From: Candidatus Eisenbacteria bacterium | GTDB taxonomy: Bacteria; Eisenbacteria; RBG-16-71-46; CAIMUX01; JAHJDP01 | DNA: 64,000 bases | Assembly: GCA_018831195.1 (NCBI GenBank) | Contig: JAHJDP010000085.1 | Coordinates: 1-64,000, forward strand | Reading direction: 5' to 3' | Part shown: piece after piece, positions 35,784 through 45,760 of the stretch | How the letters are laid out: each line of letters starts with the position of its first letter | Position numbering within the stretch: position 1 is the first letter of the stretch | Position numbers and translations under genes: made by a program | Notes under the pieces: generated by a model | What the model was told of the DNA's origin: nothing | Seen by the model: the letters and a program-made list of their open reading frames with translations, nothing else | The model's database searches: none

Positions 35784-36629
35784 CTATAACTGATCGACGT
35801 CCAGACCCAAATCCAAAACAGAAGCTGAGTGGGTCAGGGCCCCCACCGATACGGCATCGGCCCCTGTCTCAGCATAAGGCCTAATCGTCTCGAGCGTTAC
35901 CCCCCCCGAAATCTCTAGAAAGGGTCGCGGCGACTTCCTGCTGAGGAGCGCCACAATCTCCCGAATTTCATCCGGGCTCATATTATCCAGCAAAAGATGC
36001 TCGACTTCCAGCGCGGCGGCTTGATTCGCCTCTTCCAAATTGGAAACCTCCAGGATAAGGCGTTCGCCCGGTTTGGCCTCACGGGTCCGCCGGACCGCCG
36101 CATCAATCCCGCCGGCTGCCGCTAAGTGATTATCTTTAATGAGGATGGCGCTGTCCAGTCTCTCACGGTGATTCGTCCCTCCGCCGTGAACCACCGCCTG
36201 CTTTTGGAGCCGCCTGAATCCCGGCAATGTCTTGCGGGTGTCCAAGATACGGATTTTTCCCTCAACCGCCTCCACATAGCGGGCCGTCAGGGTCGCCACA
36301 CCGGAGAGATGGCAAAGAAAATTCAGAGCCACCCGCTCGGCCGTCATGATGGAGGCCAGCCGCCCGGAGACGGTCAAGACCTCGTCGCCGGCCTGAACCC
36401 TCTCCCCATCGGCTTTCTCAAGGCCCACGATCAGACCGGGATCCCAGGTAAGAAAGACCTGCCGGGCGACCTCGAGACCGGATAAGATCCCCGATGCATG
36501 GGCACGGATATGGCCTGCTCCGGTGCGGTCGGGCGGGACACAAGCCTCGGTGGTGATATCCCCCCGGCCGACATCCTCCTCCAGAGCCCGTTTAATAAAG
36601 GCCGACAGATCATCTTGGTGCAACGGCAT
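35784..36629 (-). CDS. nadC: Quinolinate phosphoribosyltransferase (carboxylating)
   Basis: This enzyme makes nicotinate mononucleotide from quinolinate and PRPP in NAD synthesis. The 281 residues include EEDVGRGDITTEA, the substrate-binding segment LDTRKTLPGFR, HGGGTNHRERL, and the C-terminal EISGGVTLETIRPYAETGAD. These are the conserved blocks of type II PRTases, and the length is normal. The ATG at 36629 shares a base with the uvrB stop (TGATG), so the genes are coupled; a GTG one codon earlier is an alternative. No nadA or nadB is nearby. Confidence 0.95.
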   Translation of the reverse strand: MPLHQDDLSAFIKRALEEDVGRGDITTEACVPPDRTGAGHIRAHASGILSGLEVARQVFLTWDPGLIVGLEKADGERVQAGDEVLTVSGRLASIMTAERVALNFLCHLSGVATLTARYVEAVEGKIRILDTRKTLPGFRRLQKQAVVHGGGTNHRERLDSAILIKDNHLAAAGGIDAAVRRTREAKPGERLILEVSNLEEANQAAALEVEHLLLDNMSPDEIREIVALLSRKSPRPFLEISGGVTLETIRPYAETGADAVSVGALTHSASVLDLGLDVDQL

Positions 36630-38695
36630 CACCTTTTCCTCCGTCGATTGAAGCGCTTCCGAGCTTGCGGCGACCCCACATCAGAAAGGGTCGCCTGAAG
36701 ATCGAGAAGCCGGTCCCGCAGGCTGGCCGCCTTTTCGAATTCCAGAGCGTCAGCCGCGGCCTTCATCTCTTCGAGCAGCAACTGGATCATCTGCGCTTTA
36801 TCCGATTCCTTCGGCGGCGTGCCCTGAATCGCCCACGCCAAGAGCCCGCTCGCAGGCGCTGGTTTCTCTTTCTGCGTTCCGGTCCGCGCATCCGCCACCG
36901 ATGTGGAGAGCATGATCTCCTCCATCGTCTTTTGAATGGTCTGCGGTGTGATGCCGTGTTTTCTATTGTATTCGATCTGCAGTTTGCGGCGCCGTGTCGT
37001 TTCATGGATGGCCCGGGCCATCGAGTCGGTCATCTTGTCGGCATAAAGGATTACGGCGCCCCGCTCATTCCGCGCCGCCCGGCCGGCTGTTTGTATAAGG
37101 CTTCGCTCCGAGCGGAGAAATCCCTCCTTGTCGGCGTCGAGAATCGCCACGAGGGAGACTTCCGGCAGATCCAATCCCTCCCGAAGAAGATTTATCCCCA
37201 CAAGGACATCGAACTCACCGAGACGCAGGCCCCGCAGGATCTCCATCCTGTCCAAAGACGCGACATCGGAGTGGATATAGCGGACCCGGATATTCATTTC
37301 CGAGAGATAATCGGCCAGCTCTTCAGCCATCCTTTTTGTTAAAGTTGTGATCAGCACGCGTTCGCCGCGTTCCGTGCGCTGTTGCACCTGTTCCAGCAGA
37401 TGGTCCATCTGCCCCTCGATCGGATGCAGATGAATCTCCGGATCAATCAAGCCGGTGGGACGGATGACCTGCTCGACCACGACACCTTCACATTTTTCCA
37501 TTTCAAATGCGGCGGGAGTCGCAGAGATATAGATAACCGTCTTGATGAATGATTCGATTTCATCGAATTTCAAGGGCCTGTTATCCAATGCCGATGGAAG
37601 GCGAAAACCATGCTGGACTAATGTCTCCTTGCGGGACCGGTCCCCCGCATACATCCCGCCCAGCTGCGGAATCGTCACATGACTCTCATCAATAATGGTG
37701 ATAAAATCTTCCGGAAAATAATCCAGAAGGCATGTCGGCCGTTCGCCGGCGCGGCGGCCCGAGAGATGACGGGAGTAGTTTTCTATCCCGGTGCAATAAC
37801 CGACTTCTCTTAACATCTCAAGGTCGTACCGCGTCCGGCCGCGGAGCCGCTGCGCTTCCAGGTTCTTCCCCTCGCCATCCAGTTCCTTGACGCGGATCTT
37901 CAATTCCTCCTCAATCGCACGCAAACCGTGCTCCATCTGCTCGGGCGGCGCCAGGAAGTGCGTCGCGGGAAAGACAGCGAGCGCCGGAATCTCAGCGCCC
38001 GCTTCTCCGGTCAGGGGATCGAATTTCTGGATCCTTTCGACTTCATCTCCAGAGAGATAGACACGATAGGCCGTCTCATCATGGGCCGGGAAGATCTCGA
38101 CCAGATCCCCCCGTACACGAAAGACACCTCGGCGCAATTCGAGATCATTTCGTTCATAGCGGATTTCAACCAGCTTCCCGATAATCTCCTCACGGGGGAT
38201 CATCTCGCCGACACAGAGCCGCAGCATGCGGCGGCGGAATTGCGCGGGATCCCCCAATCCATAGATGCAGGAGACGGAGGCGACAATGATGACATCCCGG
38301 CGGGTGAGTAGAAGGCCGGAGGCCTGAAGCCGCAATCGGTCGATATCATCATTGATCTTTGCGTCTTTTTCGATATAGGTGTCGGTCTGCGGTACGTAGG
38401 CCTCGGGCTGATAATAATCGTAATAGGAAACAAAATAGCCGACGCCGTTTTCCGGGAATAGGCCTCTAAATTCACCGTAGAGCTGGGCGGCCAGCGTCTT
38501 GTTATGCGAAATAACCAGAGTGGGACGGTTCAGATTGGCGATCATGTGGGCAATGGTGAAAGTCTTGCCCGATCCAGTCACACCCAGCAGGGTCTGGTGC
38601 TGGCGCCCGGCGAGAACTTGCTCCGTCAATTCACGGATGGCCTGGGGCTGATCGCCCCGGGGTTCATTTCTGGATATCAATCGGAAGTTAGACAC
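36629..38695 (-). CDS. uvrB: Excinuclease ABC subunit B
   Basis: UvrB is the damage-verification helicase of nucleotide excision repair. The 688-residue protein shows Walker A GVTGSGKT at 38-45, the beta-hairpin YYDYYQPEAYVPQTDTYIEK near 92-111, the Walker B region IDESHVTIPQL, helicase motifs V and VI (GINLLREGLDLPEV, QTAGRAARN), and a C-terminal UVR motif near EEMKAAADALEFEKAA. All are intact and the length is normal. It is coupled to nadC. No uvrA or uvrC is in the window. Confidence 0.97.
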   Translation of the reverse strand: MSNFRLISRNEPRGDQPQAIRELTEQVLAGRQHQTLLGVTGSGKTFTIAHMIANLNRPTLVISHNKTLAAQLYGEFRGLFPENGVGYFVSYYDYYQPEAYVPQTDTYIEKDAKINDDIDRLRLQASGLLLTRRDVIIVASVSCIYGLGDPAQFRRRMLRLCVGEMIPREEIIGKLVEIRYERNDLELRRGVFRVRGDLVEIFPAHDETAYRVYLSGDEVERIQKFDPLTGEAGAEIPALAVFPATHFLAPPEQMEHGLRAIEEELKIRVKELDGEGKNLEAQRLRGRTRYDLEMLREVGYCTGIENYSRHLSGRRAGERPTCLLDYFPEDFITIIDESHVTIPQLGGMYAGDRSRKETLVQHGFRLPSALDNRPLKFDEIESFIKTVIYISATPAAFEMEKCEGVVVEQVIRPTGLIDPEIHLHPIEGQMDHLLEQVQQRTERGERVLITTLTKRMAEELADYLSEMNIRVRYIHSDVASLDRMEILRGLRLGEFDVLVGINLLREGLDLPEVSLVAILDADKEGFLRSERSLIQTAGRAARNERGAVILYADKMTDSMARAIHETTRRRKLQIEYNRKHGITPQTIQKTMEEIMLSTSVADARTGTQKEKPAPASGLLAWAIQGTPPKESDKAQMIQLLLEEMKAAADALEFEKAASLRDRLLDLQATLSDVGSPQARKRFNRRRKR

Positions 38696-38780
38696 GTCCT
38701 ATCACCCGGTTCGAAATCCGCATCTCTCGGCCGAAGAAAAAGGCATGCCTGGAAAAGCATGATGGAGCTGTTGCGGAATG

Positions 38781-40169
38781 CTAATGAACCATCCGGCTCG
38801 TAAACATTAATTTGACTTCCCCGCCCGCCGGCACCGGAATCCTGAACTCCACCCCCTGCGCCTCGATCTGCTTGTACGCATGAGAGGATTGCAAAATCGT
38901 CCATTCACCCGACAGACGCTCCTCGACGATGATTTCCACGTCGCCCTTCTCTTTGCGGTTCCGGAGACTCACCTCGACATCCTCTTCCCAGACCCGGTCG
39001 GAAAGGCGCCGGCGGTCCAGTACCTTTCGTTCGGCCACGAGATCGAAGGCATCCCCAAGAAAGAGCCGAACCTCCTCCCCGCGGGGCGTATGGGATATCC
39101 GGTCTTCGCCGACAAACTGCAGCCGCCCGGCCCGGTCGGCCTTATAGACCCTGGCGATCCCGGCTGGAAGCGGCCGGCCAAGGCCTTTCTCTTCGCTATT
39201 GACGAGAGAAAGTACAACGCGAACCTTCTCACCCTTCCATACGGCGTATTCATATTCCTTCTTCACCGAGACCGCGGCCGGCGGAAAGAGGGCGATCTGT
39301 TTTGACTCCCGATCAGAGAGAGTAGTGGCCCGGTCTAATGTATAAAGATGATATTCGAAAAAGGCCTCCTCCTCAAACCCTCCGTCGGCCTTTGCCATAA
39401 GTTCCATGGGACGCCGGCCCCCAAAGCTCTGCGGCCCACCCTCTATCACACGGTGGACATCACCGGCGACGAGTTGAAGATCCGCCTCAGGATAGGAGGC
39501 GCCGCTTTCATTTGTAATGTTCACCCATGCGGTCAGCAGAACCTCTGATTCATCATCATTTGTCACCGCGACATACTTGGCATTCCAGGAGAGACCGGTG
39601 GTCAAATAGGAAAGGCGGGTCCGCCGGTTGCCGCCGGCGCCCGTGTTCAGCGACCAAATCAGGGTCGGACGCGTGTTCAATCCCTCAGGAAGCTGTGGAA
39701 ATCGAATCTCGGCGATCCGCGCCTTGCGAAGCATCAGCACCCCCCCCGTCGCGGGCACGAGAAGAATCTGATCCCCCCTTTGGCTTTTTAGAATTCCTTC
39801 GTAGATCTCCCCATCCTCATCCCGGATACGGATATCATGATCGAGATAGCGATCAAGGACCGATTCAGCGCTGACCAGATCGTAGGCATAGTTCTGTTCC
39901 AGCACTTGCAGATCCCGCCCATCCACCGCCTCGAGATGCACCGATGTCGGATCGATTCTCTCCGGTACATCGGCGAAATGCACATAGCTTGTGCCCGCGT
40001 CTATATCGAGAACCCGTTCGTCTCTCACAAGGCCGAGATCTTGATTGTAGACGGTGATGGAAATTTTCCGCTCATCCGAAGCCCGGCCGGAGCCGGCGGC
40101 GGCCAGAAGGATGAGGTTCACCAATCCGGCAAGTATAACGTACCGATAATGGGGGTATCGAGAAAGCAT
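38781..40169 (-). CDS. DUF4139 domain-containing secreted protein
   Basis: The 462-residue protein has an N-terminal signal (YVILAGLVNLILLAAAGSG) and is otherwise beta-rich. The pattern VYNQDLGLVRDERVLDI, then YVHFADVPERIDPTSV, then LSYLTTGLSWNAKYVAV and LTAWVNITNESGASY is characteristic of DUF4139, a family found in many Gram-negatives with no known biochemical role. The C-terminal half ends in beta strands (FRIPVPAGGEVKLMFTSRMVH). It lies between uvrB and valS on the same strand and looks like a stand-alone gene. Confidence 0.85.
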   Translation of the reverse strand: MLSRYPHYRYVILAGLVNLILLAAAGSGRASDERKISITVYNQDLGLVRDERVLDIDAGTSYVHFADVPERIDPTSVHLEAVDGRDLQVLEQNYAYDLVSAESVLDRYLDHDIRIRDEDGEIYEGILKSQRGDQILLVPATGGVLMLRKARIAEIRFPQLPEGLNTRPTLIWSLNTGAGGNRRTRLSYLTTGLSWNAKYVAVTNDDESEVLLTAWVNITNESGASYPEADLQLVAGDVHRVIEGGPQSFGGRRPMELMAKADGGFEEEAFFEYHLYTLDRATTLSDRESKQIALFPPAAVSVKKEYEYAVWKGEKVRVVLSLVNSEEKGLGRPLPAGIARVYKADRAGRLQFVGEDRISHTPRGEEVRLFLGDAFDLVAERKVLDRRRLSDRVWEEDVEVSLRNRKEKGDVEIIVEERLSGEWTILQSSHAYKQIEAQGVEFRIPVPAGGEVKLMFTSRMVH

Positions 40170-40206
40170 CCCGCCCTCCTTCCCGCGGTTTGGACTCCTG
40201 CGGTTT

Positions 40207-42831
40207 TTAATCTTCCAGAGCCGAAAGGGCGCGATCCAATTTCGAGCGTGTCTCGCGCAGGCTCTCCAGTCGCTCCCTTGCCGCTTCGACGACGTCAGGG
40301 CGCGCCTTGCCGAGGAAATCTTGATTCGCCAGTTTCTTCACACTGCTTTCCAGCGCCTTGGCAACGCGATCAAGCTCCTTCTGAAGCCTCTTCCGCTCGA
40401 TCTCCAGATCGATGACACCTTCGAGGTGAACGAAAACCTCCATGCCCCGAACGACGGCGGATGCTGAATGGGAAGGCTTTATCGCGTTGGCATCAAGATG
40501 GAGTTCATCGATCCGGGCAAGCCCTTTCAATATCGGTTCCTGCTCGCGGAGAGTCTTCATCCAATCGGAATCGACGCGGATTGTAACATTCGCGACACGC
40601 GCGGGCGGGACGTTCATTTCGCTCCGAAGGGTCCGGATGGCGACGACGACATCCCGCAGACCGGCCATTTCCTGAATGGCTGCTTCATCAATATCCGATC
40701 GGTTGACTTCGGGCCAGGGCGAGACTATCAGAAGATCCCGATCCCCCGGCAGATAGGACCAGAGTTCCTCCGTCACAAAAGGCATCAGAGGATGGAGAAC
40801 CTGAAGACTCGTCGAAATCCCCTGAATCGCCGTCGCAATCGCGGCTTCCGGTTCGATCTTGTCCCGAAGCCTGATTTTTAAGATCTCGAGATACCAATCG
40901 CAGTACTCGTGCCAAACAAATTCATAGATGGTCCGGGAAAGATCGTTAAAGCGGTAAGCCTCCAGAGCCTCCCGGCTTTCAGCGATACACCGCGACAGAC
41001 TGGACCGCAGCCAGCGATCGGTAAGATGACGAGACGGTGTTTCAGGAAGTTCCGTACACGCCGGATCCAGGTTTTGGAGTACGAGGCGGGTCGCGTTCCA
41101 GACCTTATTGGCAAAATTGCGGCCGACCTCGACCTTCTTTTCCCCAAAGAGAATATCATTACCTTGAGGCGTCAGCATGAGCATCGTGAACCGCAGGGCG
41201 TCGGCGCCGAGGCGGTCGATGAGATCGATTGGATCGGGGGAATTTCCGAGGCTCTTTGACATTTTCCGGCCTTCTTCATCCCGAACCAAACCGGTGAGAT
41301 AGACGTCCTTAAAGGGGCACCGGCCCTCCACCTCCGCCGAAGCCATAACCATCCGCGCGACCCAGAAAAAGATAATGTCGGGACCTGTCACCAGAACCGA
41401 GGATGGGAAGAAACGTTCGAGGTCCTCCGTTCGCTCGGGCCATCCCAGCGTTGAGAACGGCCACAGCCAAGAACTGAACCAGGTATCCAGAACATCCTCA
41501 TCCTGCCGCCACTTATGGGATCCGCAATCGGCGCACGGCTGATTCTCTCCGCCGGATAGAATGCTGTGCCCGTTTTCACAATACCAGATCGGTATACGAT
41601 GCCCCCACCAGAGCTGCCGGCTGATACACCAATCCCGGATATTCTCCAGCCAGTGCATATAAACCTTGCCCCAGCGCTCCGGAACAAAACGCAGACTGCC
41701 GGATGTATAAGCGTCCAGCGCCATCTCGGCGAGGGGTTTCATTTTGACGAACCACTGTTCGGAAAGCAGGGGTTCAATCACCGTGCCGCACCGGTAGCAA
41801 TTCCCCACAGAGTGAGGCAGGGGCTCGACCTTCTCGAGCAGGCCGTCGTTCTTAAGGCGTTTAACAATCCCGCGCCGGCACTCTTCCCGGCTTTGTCCGG
41901 CAAAAGGCCCGGCCAATTCCGTCATGAGGCCGTCGGTTCCTATGGGTGACAGCTTCTCCAGATTGTGGCGCTCTCCAATTTGGTAGTCGACGGGATCACA
42001 CCCCGGTGTGACTTTCAGGGCGCCCGTTCCAAATTCACGGTCGACGATCGTATCGGCGATAAGCGGGATTTCGCGCCCCAGAATAGGAAGGAGCAGCGTC
42101 GCACCGATAAGATCCTTATAACGATCATCCTGAGGATGCACGGCGATCGCCGTATCGCCGAGGATTGTCTCCGGGCGCGTCGTGGCCACGGTGACAGAGC
42201 GGTTTGTTCCCTTGAAGGGATACCGGACATAATAGAGCTTTCCGGCTTCTTCCTGATACTCAACCTCCTCATCAGAGACGGCGGTTCGGCATCCACTGCA
42301 CCAATTGATCAAATACTGCCCGCGATAAACAAGTTTTTTATTGTATAATCTTCGGAATATTTCCTCGACCGCTTTGGATAATCCATCGTCTAATGTAAAA
42401 CGTTCACGCGACCAATCGCAGGAAGCGCCCAAACGACGGAGCTGCTGAGTGATCCGGCCGCCGTGCGCTTCCTTCCACTTCCAGGCTTCCTTGAGAAACT
42501 CCTCCCGCCCGATTTTCTTGATATCGATTCCCTGCTTGTCCAGATGCCTTTTAACGACGCTCTGCGTCGCGATACCAGCGTGATCGGTCCCGGGAAGCCA
42601 TAGCGTCGGCGCTCCCTCCATCCTTTTCCATCGAATCAAAACATCCTGAATCGTGTTGTTGAGCACATGACCGACGGTGAGGGCTCCCGTTACATTGGGA
42701 GGCGGCATCATGATGACATACGGCTTGGCATTATCGTTCCCAGCCGGGCGGAACGCCCCTTGCTCTTCCCAAAGCTTGTACCACTTTTCTTCAAAGGCCT
42801 GAGGATCATAAACTTTTGGGATATCTTTCAT
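40207..42831 (-). CDS. valS: Valyl-tRNA synthetase
   Basis: This enzyme charges tRNA-Val. The 874 residues contain the nucleotide-binding PPPNVTGALTVGH at 43-55, an editing domain, the KMSKS loop GRKMSKSLGN near 520, a tRNA-binding helical domain, and the C-terminal coiled coil typical of ValRS (from about residue 805). The HIGH signature reads TVGH, so the first His is Thr; the second His is kept. Zn-finger-like cysteines (CYRCG; CENG and CADCG) are also present. Start ATG 42831 gives the standard N-terminus. Confidence 0.96.
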   Translation of the reverse strand: MKDIPKVYDPQAFEEKWYKLWEEQGAFRPAGNDNAKPYVIMMPPPNVTGALTVGHVLNNTIQDVLIRWKRMEGAPTLWLPGTDHAGIATQSVVKRHLDKQGIDIKKIGREEFLKEAWKWKEAHGGRITQQLRRLGASCDWSRERFTLDDGLSKAVEEIFRRLYNKKLVYRGQYLINWCSGCRTAVSDEEVEYQEEAGKLYYVRYPFKGTNRSVTVATTRPETILGDTAIAVHPQDDRYKDLIGATLLLPILGREIPLIADTIVDREFGTGALKVTPGCDPVDYQIGERHNLEKLSPIGTDGLMTELAGPFAGQSREECRRGIVKRLKNDGLLEKVEPLPHSVGNCYRCGTVIEPLLSEQWFVKMKPLAEMALDAYTSGSLRFVPERWGKVYMHWLENIRDWCISRQLWWGHRIPIWYCENGHSILSGGENQPCADCGSHKWRQDEDVLDTWFSSWLWPFSTLGWPERTEDLERFFPSSVLVTGPDIIFFWVARMVMASAEVEGRCPFKDVYLTGLVRDEEGRKMSKSLGNSPDPIDLIDRLGADALRFTMLMLTPQGNDILFGEKKVEVGRNFANKVWNATRLVLQNLDPACTELPETPSRHLTDRWLRSSLSRCIAESREALEAYRFNDLSRTIYEFVWHEYCDWYLEILKIRLRDKIEPEAAIATAIQGISTSLQVLHPLMPFVTEELWSYLPGDRDLLIVSPWPEVNRSDIDEAAIQEMAGLRDVVVAIRTLRSEMNVPPARVANVTIRVDSDWMKTLREQEPILKGLARIDELHLDANAIKPSHSASAVVRGMEVFVHLEGVIDLEIERKRLQKELDRVAKALESSVKKLANQDFLGKARPDVVEAARERLESLRETRSKLDRALSALED

Positions 42832-42899
42832 CTGAACCTCTTTTAACCCCTTGAAACCAGGGGATCAAGATGTGGCGCTTATGAGACGAGTTGGCGGGC

Positions 42900-43961
42900 C
42901 TAGACGCGGATTTTCAATAATTTCAAAACTTCGACATGTCCGCTGTTGGATAGCGATCGCTCGGCCGCCTCCAAAATTTGAACCACCCGGAGACCGCTTT
43001 CTCCATCGGTCTGAGGGGTCCGGCCGGTTATGATCGAGGTGAGGAACTCGTTCATCTCGGCCTGCAAGGGCTCGAATGTCTCCAATTTCGGGCTGACGAT
43101 ATCTCCCGTCCGATAACTGAGTTGATACTCACCAAAGGTATCGGGATCCCTGTAATCGACCCCCTTGTCGAAGAGCTTCACCTGCTCGATATTCTCCGTA
43201 TCATCATAGACGAGCATCTTGGCGCTGCCGACGATTGTCGTCCGGCGAAGCTTCGAAGGAGCAAGCCAGCTGACCTGAACATGGGCAATCGCGCCGCTGT
43301 CGAACTTCAAATGAATAAATGCGACATCTGGAATGCCTTTTTGTACAAAATCTTTGCCGGTCGCCAGGACCTCTGTTGGAACTTCATCCAGCCAGTAGAG
43401 CAGCATCGAAAGATCGTGAGGCGCCAAATCCCAAACCACACTGACATCCTTCTGGTGCAAACCGAGATTCACCCTTGTGCTGCTGATGTAGTAGACATCT
43501 CCCAAGCCACCCCCGTCCAAGATTTCTTTAATCTTGATGACCGGAGGGCTGTACCGGAAGGTGTGTCCCACCATGATCGTCAATTTTTTGGCTCTGGCGA
43601 GTTCCACGAGTTCAACCGCTTGTTGGGAACTGGCGGTGAAGGGTTTTTCCAAAAAGACATGCTTGCCGGCCTGAAGGGCATGCAGGGCGAGGGGATAATG
43701 TGTGATAAGGGGTGTCGCAATGCAAACACCATCTATATCATCATCGGTCAGAATATCCTCAAAATGCGTTGTGGCCTTGATTGAGGGATATCGCAGTAAA
43801 AGCCGGGACAACTTTGATTCGTCAAGGTCGCATATGGTCAGGCTGCGTGTGAGTCGGTTCTCCAGAAGATTCCGGACAAGATTCGGTCCCCAATAACCAC
43901 AACCCACCACCGCAACATGCAATGATGCCTCGGCATCACGCAAACGGTCTTCCAACCCCAT
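42900..43961 (-). CDS. Gfo/Idh/MocA-family NAD(P)-dependent dehydrogenase, probably for sugar nucleotides
   Basis: The 353 residues have an N-terminal Rossmann fold (VAVVGCGYWGPNLVRN at 17-32), the family motif EKPF near 110, and a C-terminal alpha/beta domain with HDLSMLLYWL, where the His is likely catalytic. The GYWGPN variant is common in members that oxidise UDP-sugars for surface polysaccharide. Its ATG shares one base with the stop of the phosphotransferase gene (TAATG). That coupling supports a role in capsule or O-antigen sugar synthesis, though the exact substrate is not certain. Confidence 0.87.
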   Translation of the reverse strand: MGLEDRLRDAEASLHVAVVGCGYWGPNLVRNLLENRLTRSLTICDLDESKLSRLLLRYPSIKATTHFEDILTDDDIDGVCIATPLITHYPLALHALQAGKHVFLEKPFTASSQQAVELVELARAKKLTIMVGHTFRYSPPVIKIKEILDGGGLGDVYYISSTRVNLGLHQKDVSVVWDLAPHDLSMLLYWLDEVPTEVLATGKDFVQKGIPDVAFIHLKFDSGAIAHVQVSWLAPSKLRRTTIVGSAKMLVYDDTENIEQVKLFDKGVDYRDPDTFGEYQLSYRTGDIVSPKLETFEPLQAEMNEFLTSIITGRTPQTDGESGLRVVQILEAAERSLSNSGHVEVLKLLKIRV

Positions 43962-45484
43962 TAGAGTCCTCCCTTGCCCCAGAGAACCACAGGGATAGTC
44001 CGGAGGAGAAGTTTAATATCCAGCAGGAACGACCAGTTTGCGATGTAGAATAGATCCAAGAGGACCATATCCTCAAAGGTCACCATGTTCCGGCCGGTTA
44101 CCTGCCAGAGTCCCGTCATTCCCGGTATCACGTCCAACCGCCGCTTCTGCCAATCTTTATACAACTGATACTCGAATGGCAGGCACGGACGCGGCCCGAC
44201 CAGACTCATCTCCCCCCGGATAACATTGATGAGCTGTGGCAGCTCATCCAGACTCGTCCGGCGCAAAAAACGGCCGATGGCTGTGATTCGGTTCCCATCA
44301 ACGAATTTATAAACCTGCTGGCCGTTCTCATCGCAACCGGCGGCCCGCCCCTTTGTCATGAACTCAGTGACATAGCTCCGGTGGGATTCGCCATTTTCCT
44401 CTGGAATCATACTTCGAAACTTATAAAAGGTAAATGGCCGGCCCCCTTTGCCTAAACGGACCTGCGTATGAAGAATGGGTCCTCTTGACGTCAGTTTGAT
44501 CGCCAAGGCGATCACGATGAGCAACGGCAGGATAAGGATCGTGCCCGTGAGGGCTGCCACTAAATTCAATACCCTTTTAGAGATCGCGCGATGTCCCCGT
44601 AGCGGAGTCGCTCCCACCTCAACAACCGGGATGCCATCAAGACGCTCAAAAGGGCCGGATTCGACAAGGCGCGTGAAAAGATTGGAGACAACCCGCACCC
44701 GGATTCCCCTGCGGATGAGGATGTCGGTGAGGCGGATGACATCCTCGCCGGATCCCTGTGGCTGGGCCACGAGAACCTGGTGGGCCCCCTGGTCCCGCGC
44801 CAAATCGGCGATCTCATCCGGGGAATCGATGTGCCAGGCCGGATATCCCTTGGGAATATCCCGGGTCGGCGCGGAATCTGCGAATCCCAAAATGCGCACC
44901 TTATCACCGGCGTCATCAACGAGACACCGGGCCGCCCGGACGGCGGCACGACCGGCGCCAATGATAAGGATCCTCTCCACTGGACCCCGTTCATCCCCGG
45001 CCCATTTCAGGATCACGAGACTCAGGCGGGATCTGAAGACGAGGAAGGTTAGGCCGACGAAGAGTGCTGGAACGAAGACAGCCTTGAGGAGAACCCCATT
45101 TGTTGAAAAGTTGGAAGCGAGAATCAGGGTTGTGATCAATCCGCCGACAGCCTGCCCCATGGCCGCTTCAGCCCTTCTGCGGGGCCGCCGCAAGTTTGGC
45201 AGACGATACGCCTGTAACAGAGCCCCTGACAGGAGCATGCCGGCTCCAAAGAGGAGGAAAAAGCGGCTCCCACCGGCGAGAATCCCAATCTCACTACCAA
45301 AGAGAAAACCGGCGATCGTACCGGAAAGGGTCAGCAACGCCAAGTCGCCGGCGATGAGAAGGAGAGTGGTCGACCAAGAGTAAGAAGGAATCGGACGGGG
45401 TTTTGGAACGGGCTGCCCATGCAGGGGCTTAACTTGAGCAGGGATTCTTTTCTGCGCTTCTTTATACGCTGTATCCAAAGCCAA
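43961..45484 (-). CDS. Polyprenyl-phosphate sugar-phosphate transferase (WbaP/WcaJ type)
   Basis: This membrane enzyme starts a surface polysaccharide by placing a sugar phosphate on undecaprenyl phosphate. The N-terminal part has four to five membrane segments and a CoA-binding-like domain ([16 protein letters not shown]). The C-terminal catalytic domain has [53 protein letters not shown] and [13 protein letters not shown]. The start is taken as TTG 45484, which has GGAGG seven bases before it; an ATG at 45517 has a poorly spaced site. The product would be about 507 residues. It is coupled to the dehydrogenase gene. Confidence 0.93.
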   Translation of the reverse strand: MALDTAYKEAQKRIPAQVKPLHGQPVPKPRPIPSYSWSTTLLLIAGDLALLTLSGTIAGFLFGSEIGILAGGSRFFLLFGAGMLLSGALLQAYRLPNLRRPRRRAEAAMGQAVGGLITTLILASNFSTNGVLLKAVFVPALFVGLTFLVFRSRLSLVILKWAGDERGPVERILIIGAGRAAVRAARCLVDDAGDKVRILGFADSAPTRDIPKGYPAWHIDSPDEIADLARDQGAHQVLVAQPQGSGEDVIRLTDILIRRGIRVRVVSNLFTRLVESGPFERLDGIPVVEVGATPLRGHRAISKRVLNLVAALTGTILILPLLIVIALAIKLTSRGPILHTQVRLGKGGRPFTFYKFRSMIPEENGESHRSYVTEFMTKGRAAGCDENGQQVYKFVDGNRITAIGRFLRRTSLDELPQLINVIRGEMSLVGPRPCLPFEYQLYKDWQKRRLDVIPGMTGLWQVTGRNMVTFEDMVLLDLFYIANWSFLLDIKLLLRTIPVVLWGKGGL

Positions 45485-45628
45485 AGTAACGCCTCCTAGG
45501 CGACCTCCCGCCTCCATGCTCCCTTGACAAAGGTGATGTGCCGGAACCTCATCATCCCTATAGCAACCAATGGTCCGCTAAGGGGCATACAGCTCGTGAA
45601 GTTAGTGATTCGTGAGGTATTAAGCAAG

Positions 45629-45647
45629 AGGAATTTCCTAAATTCCT
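45629..45647. promoter_or_regulatory. Inverted repeat upstream of the polysaccharide genes
   Basis: AGGAATTT (45629-45636) and AAATTCCT (45640-45647) form a perfect 8-bp inverted repeat around a 3-base centre. It lies 145 bases before the phosphotransferase start, inside a 270-base A+T-richer gap. The short spacing fits a dimeric repressor site better than a terminator. Confidence 0.4.
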
Positions 45648-45760
45648 TAAGGCTAAGACAGTTACCCGACGAGCTTTCCCCAAATTTTTTAAATCGAGAG
45701 GCCCCATTCGGATCTGCGAATGGAATAAGCCTCTGCCGGATTTGTACGATATGGTACACC

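Noticed and set aside
45704-45723. 7-bp hairpin after the Wzi-like gene as a terminator
   Set aside because: The stem CCATTCG/CGAATGG is real, but no T-run follows it in the direction of transcription.
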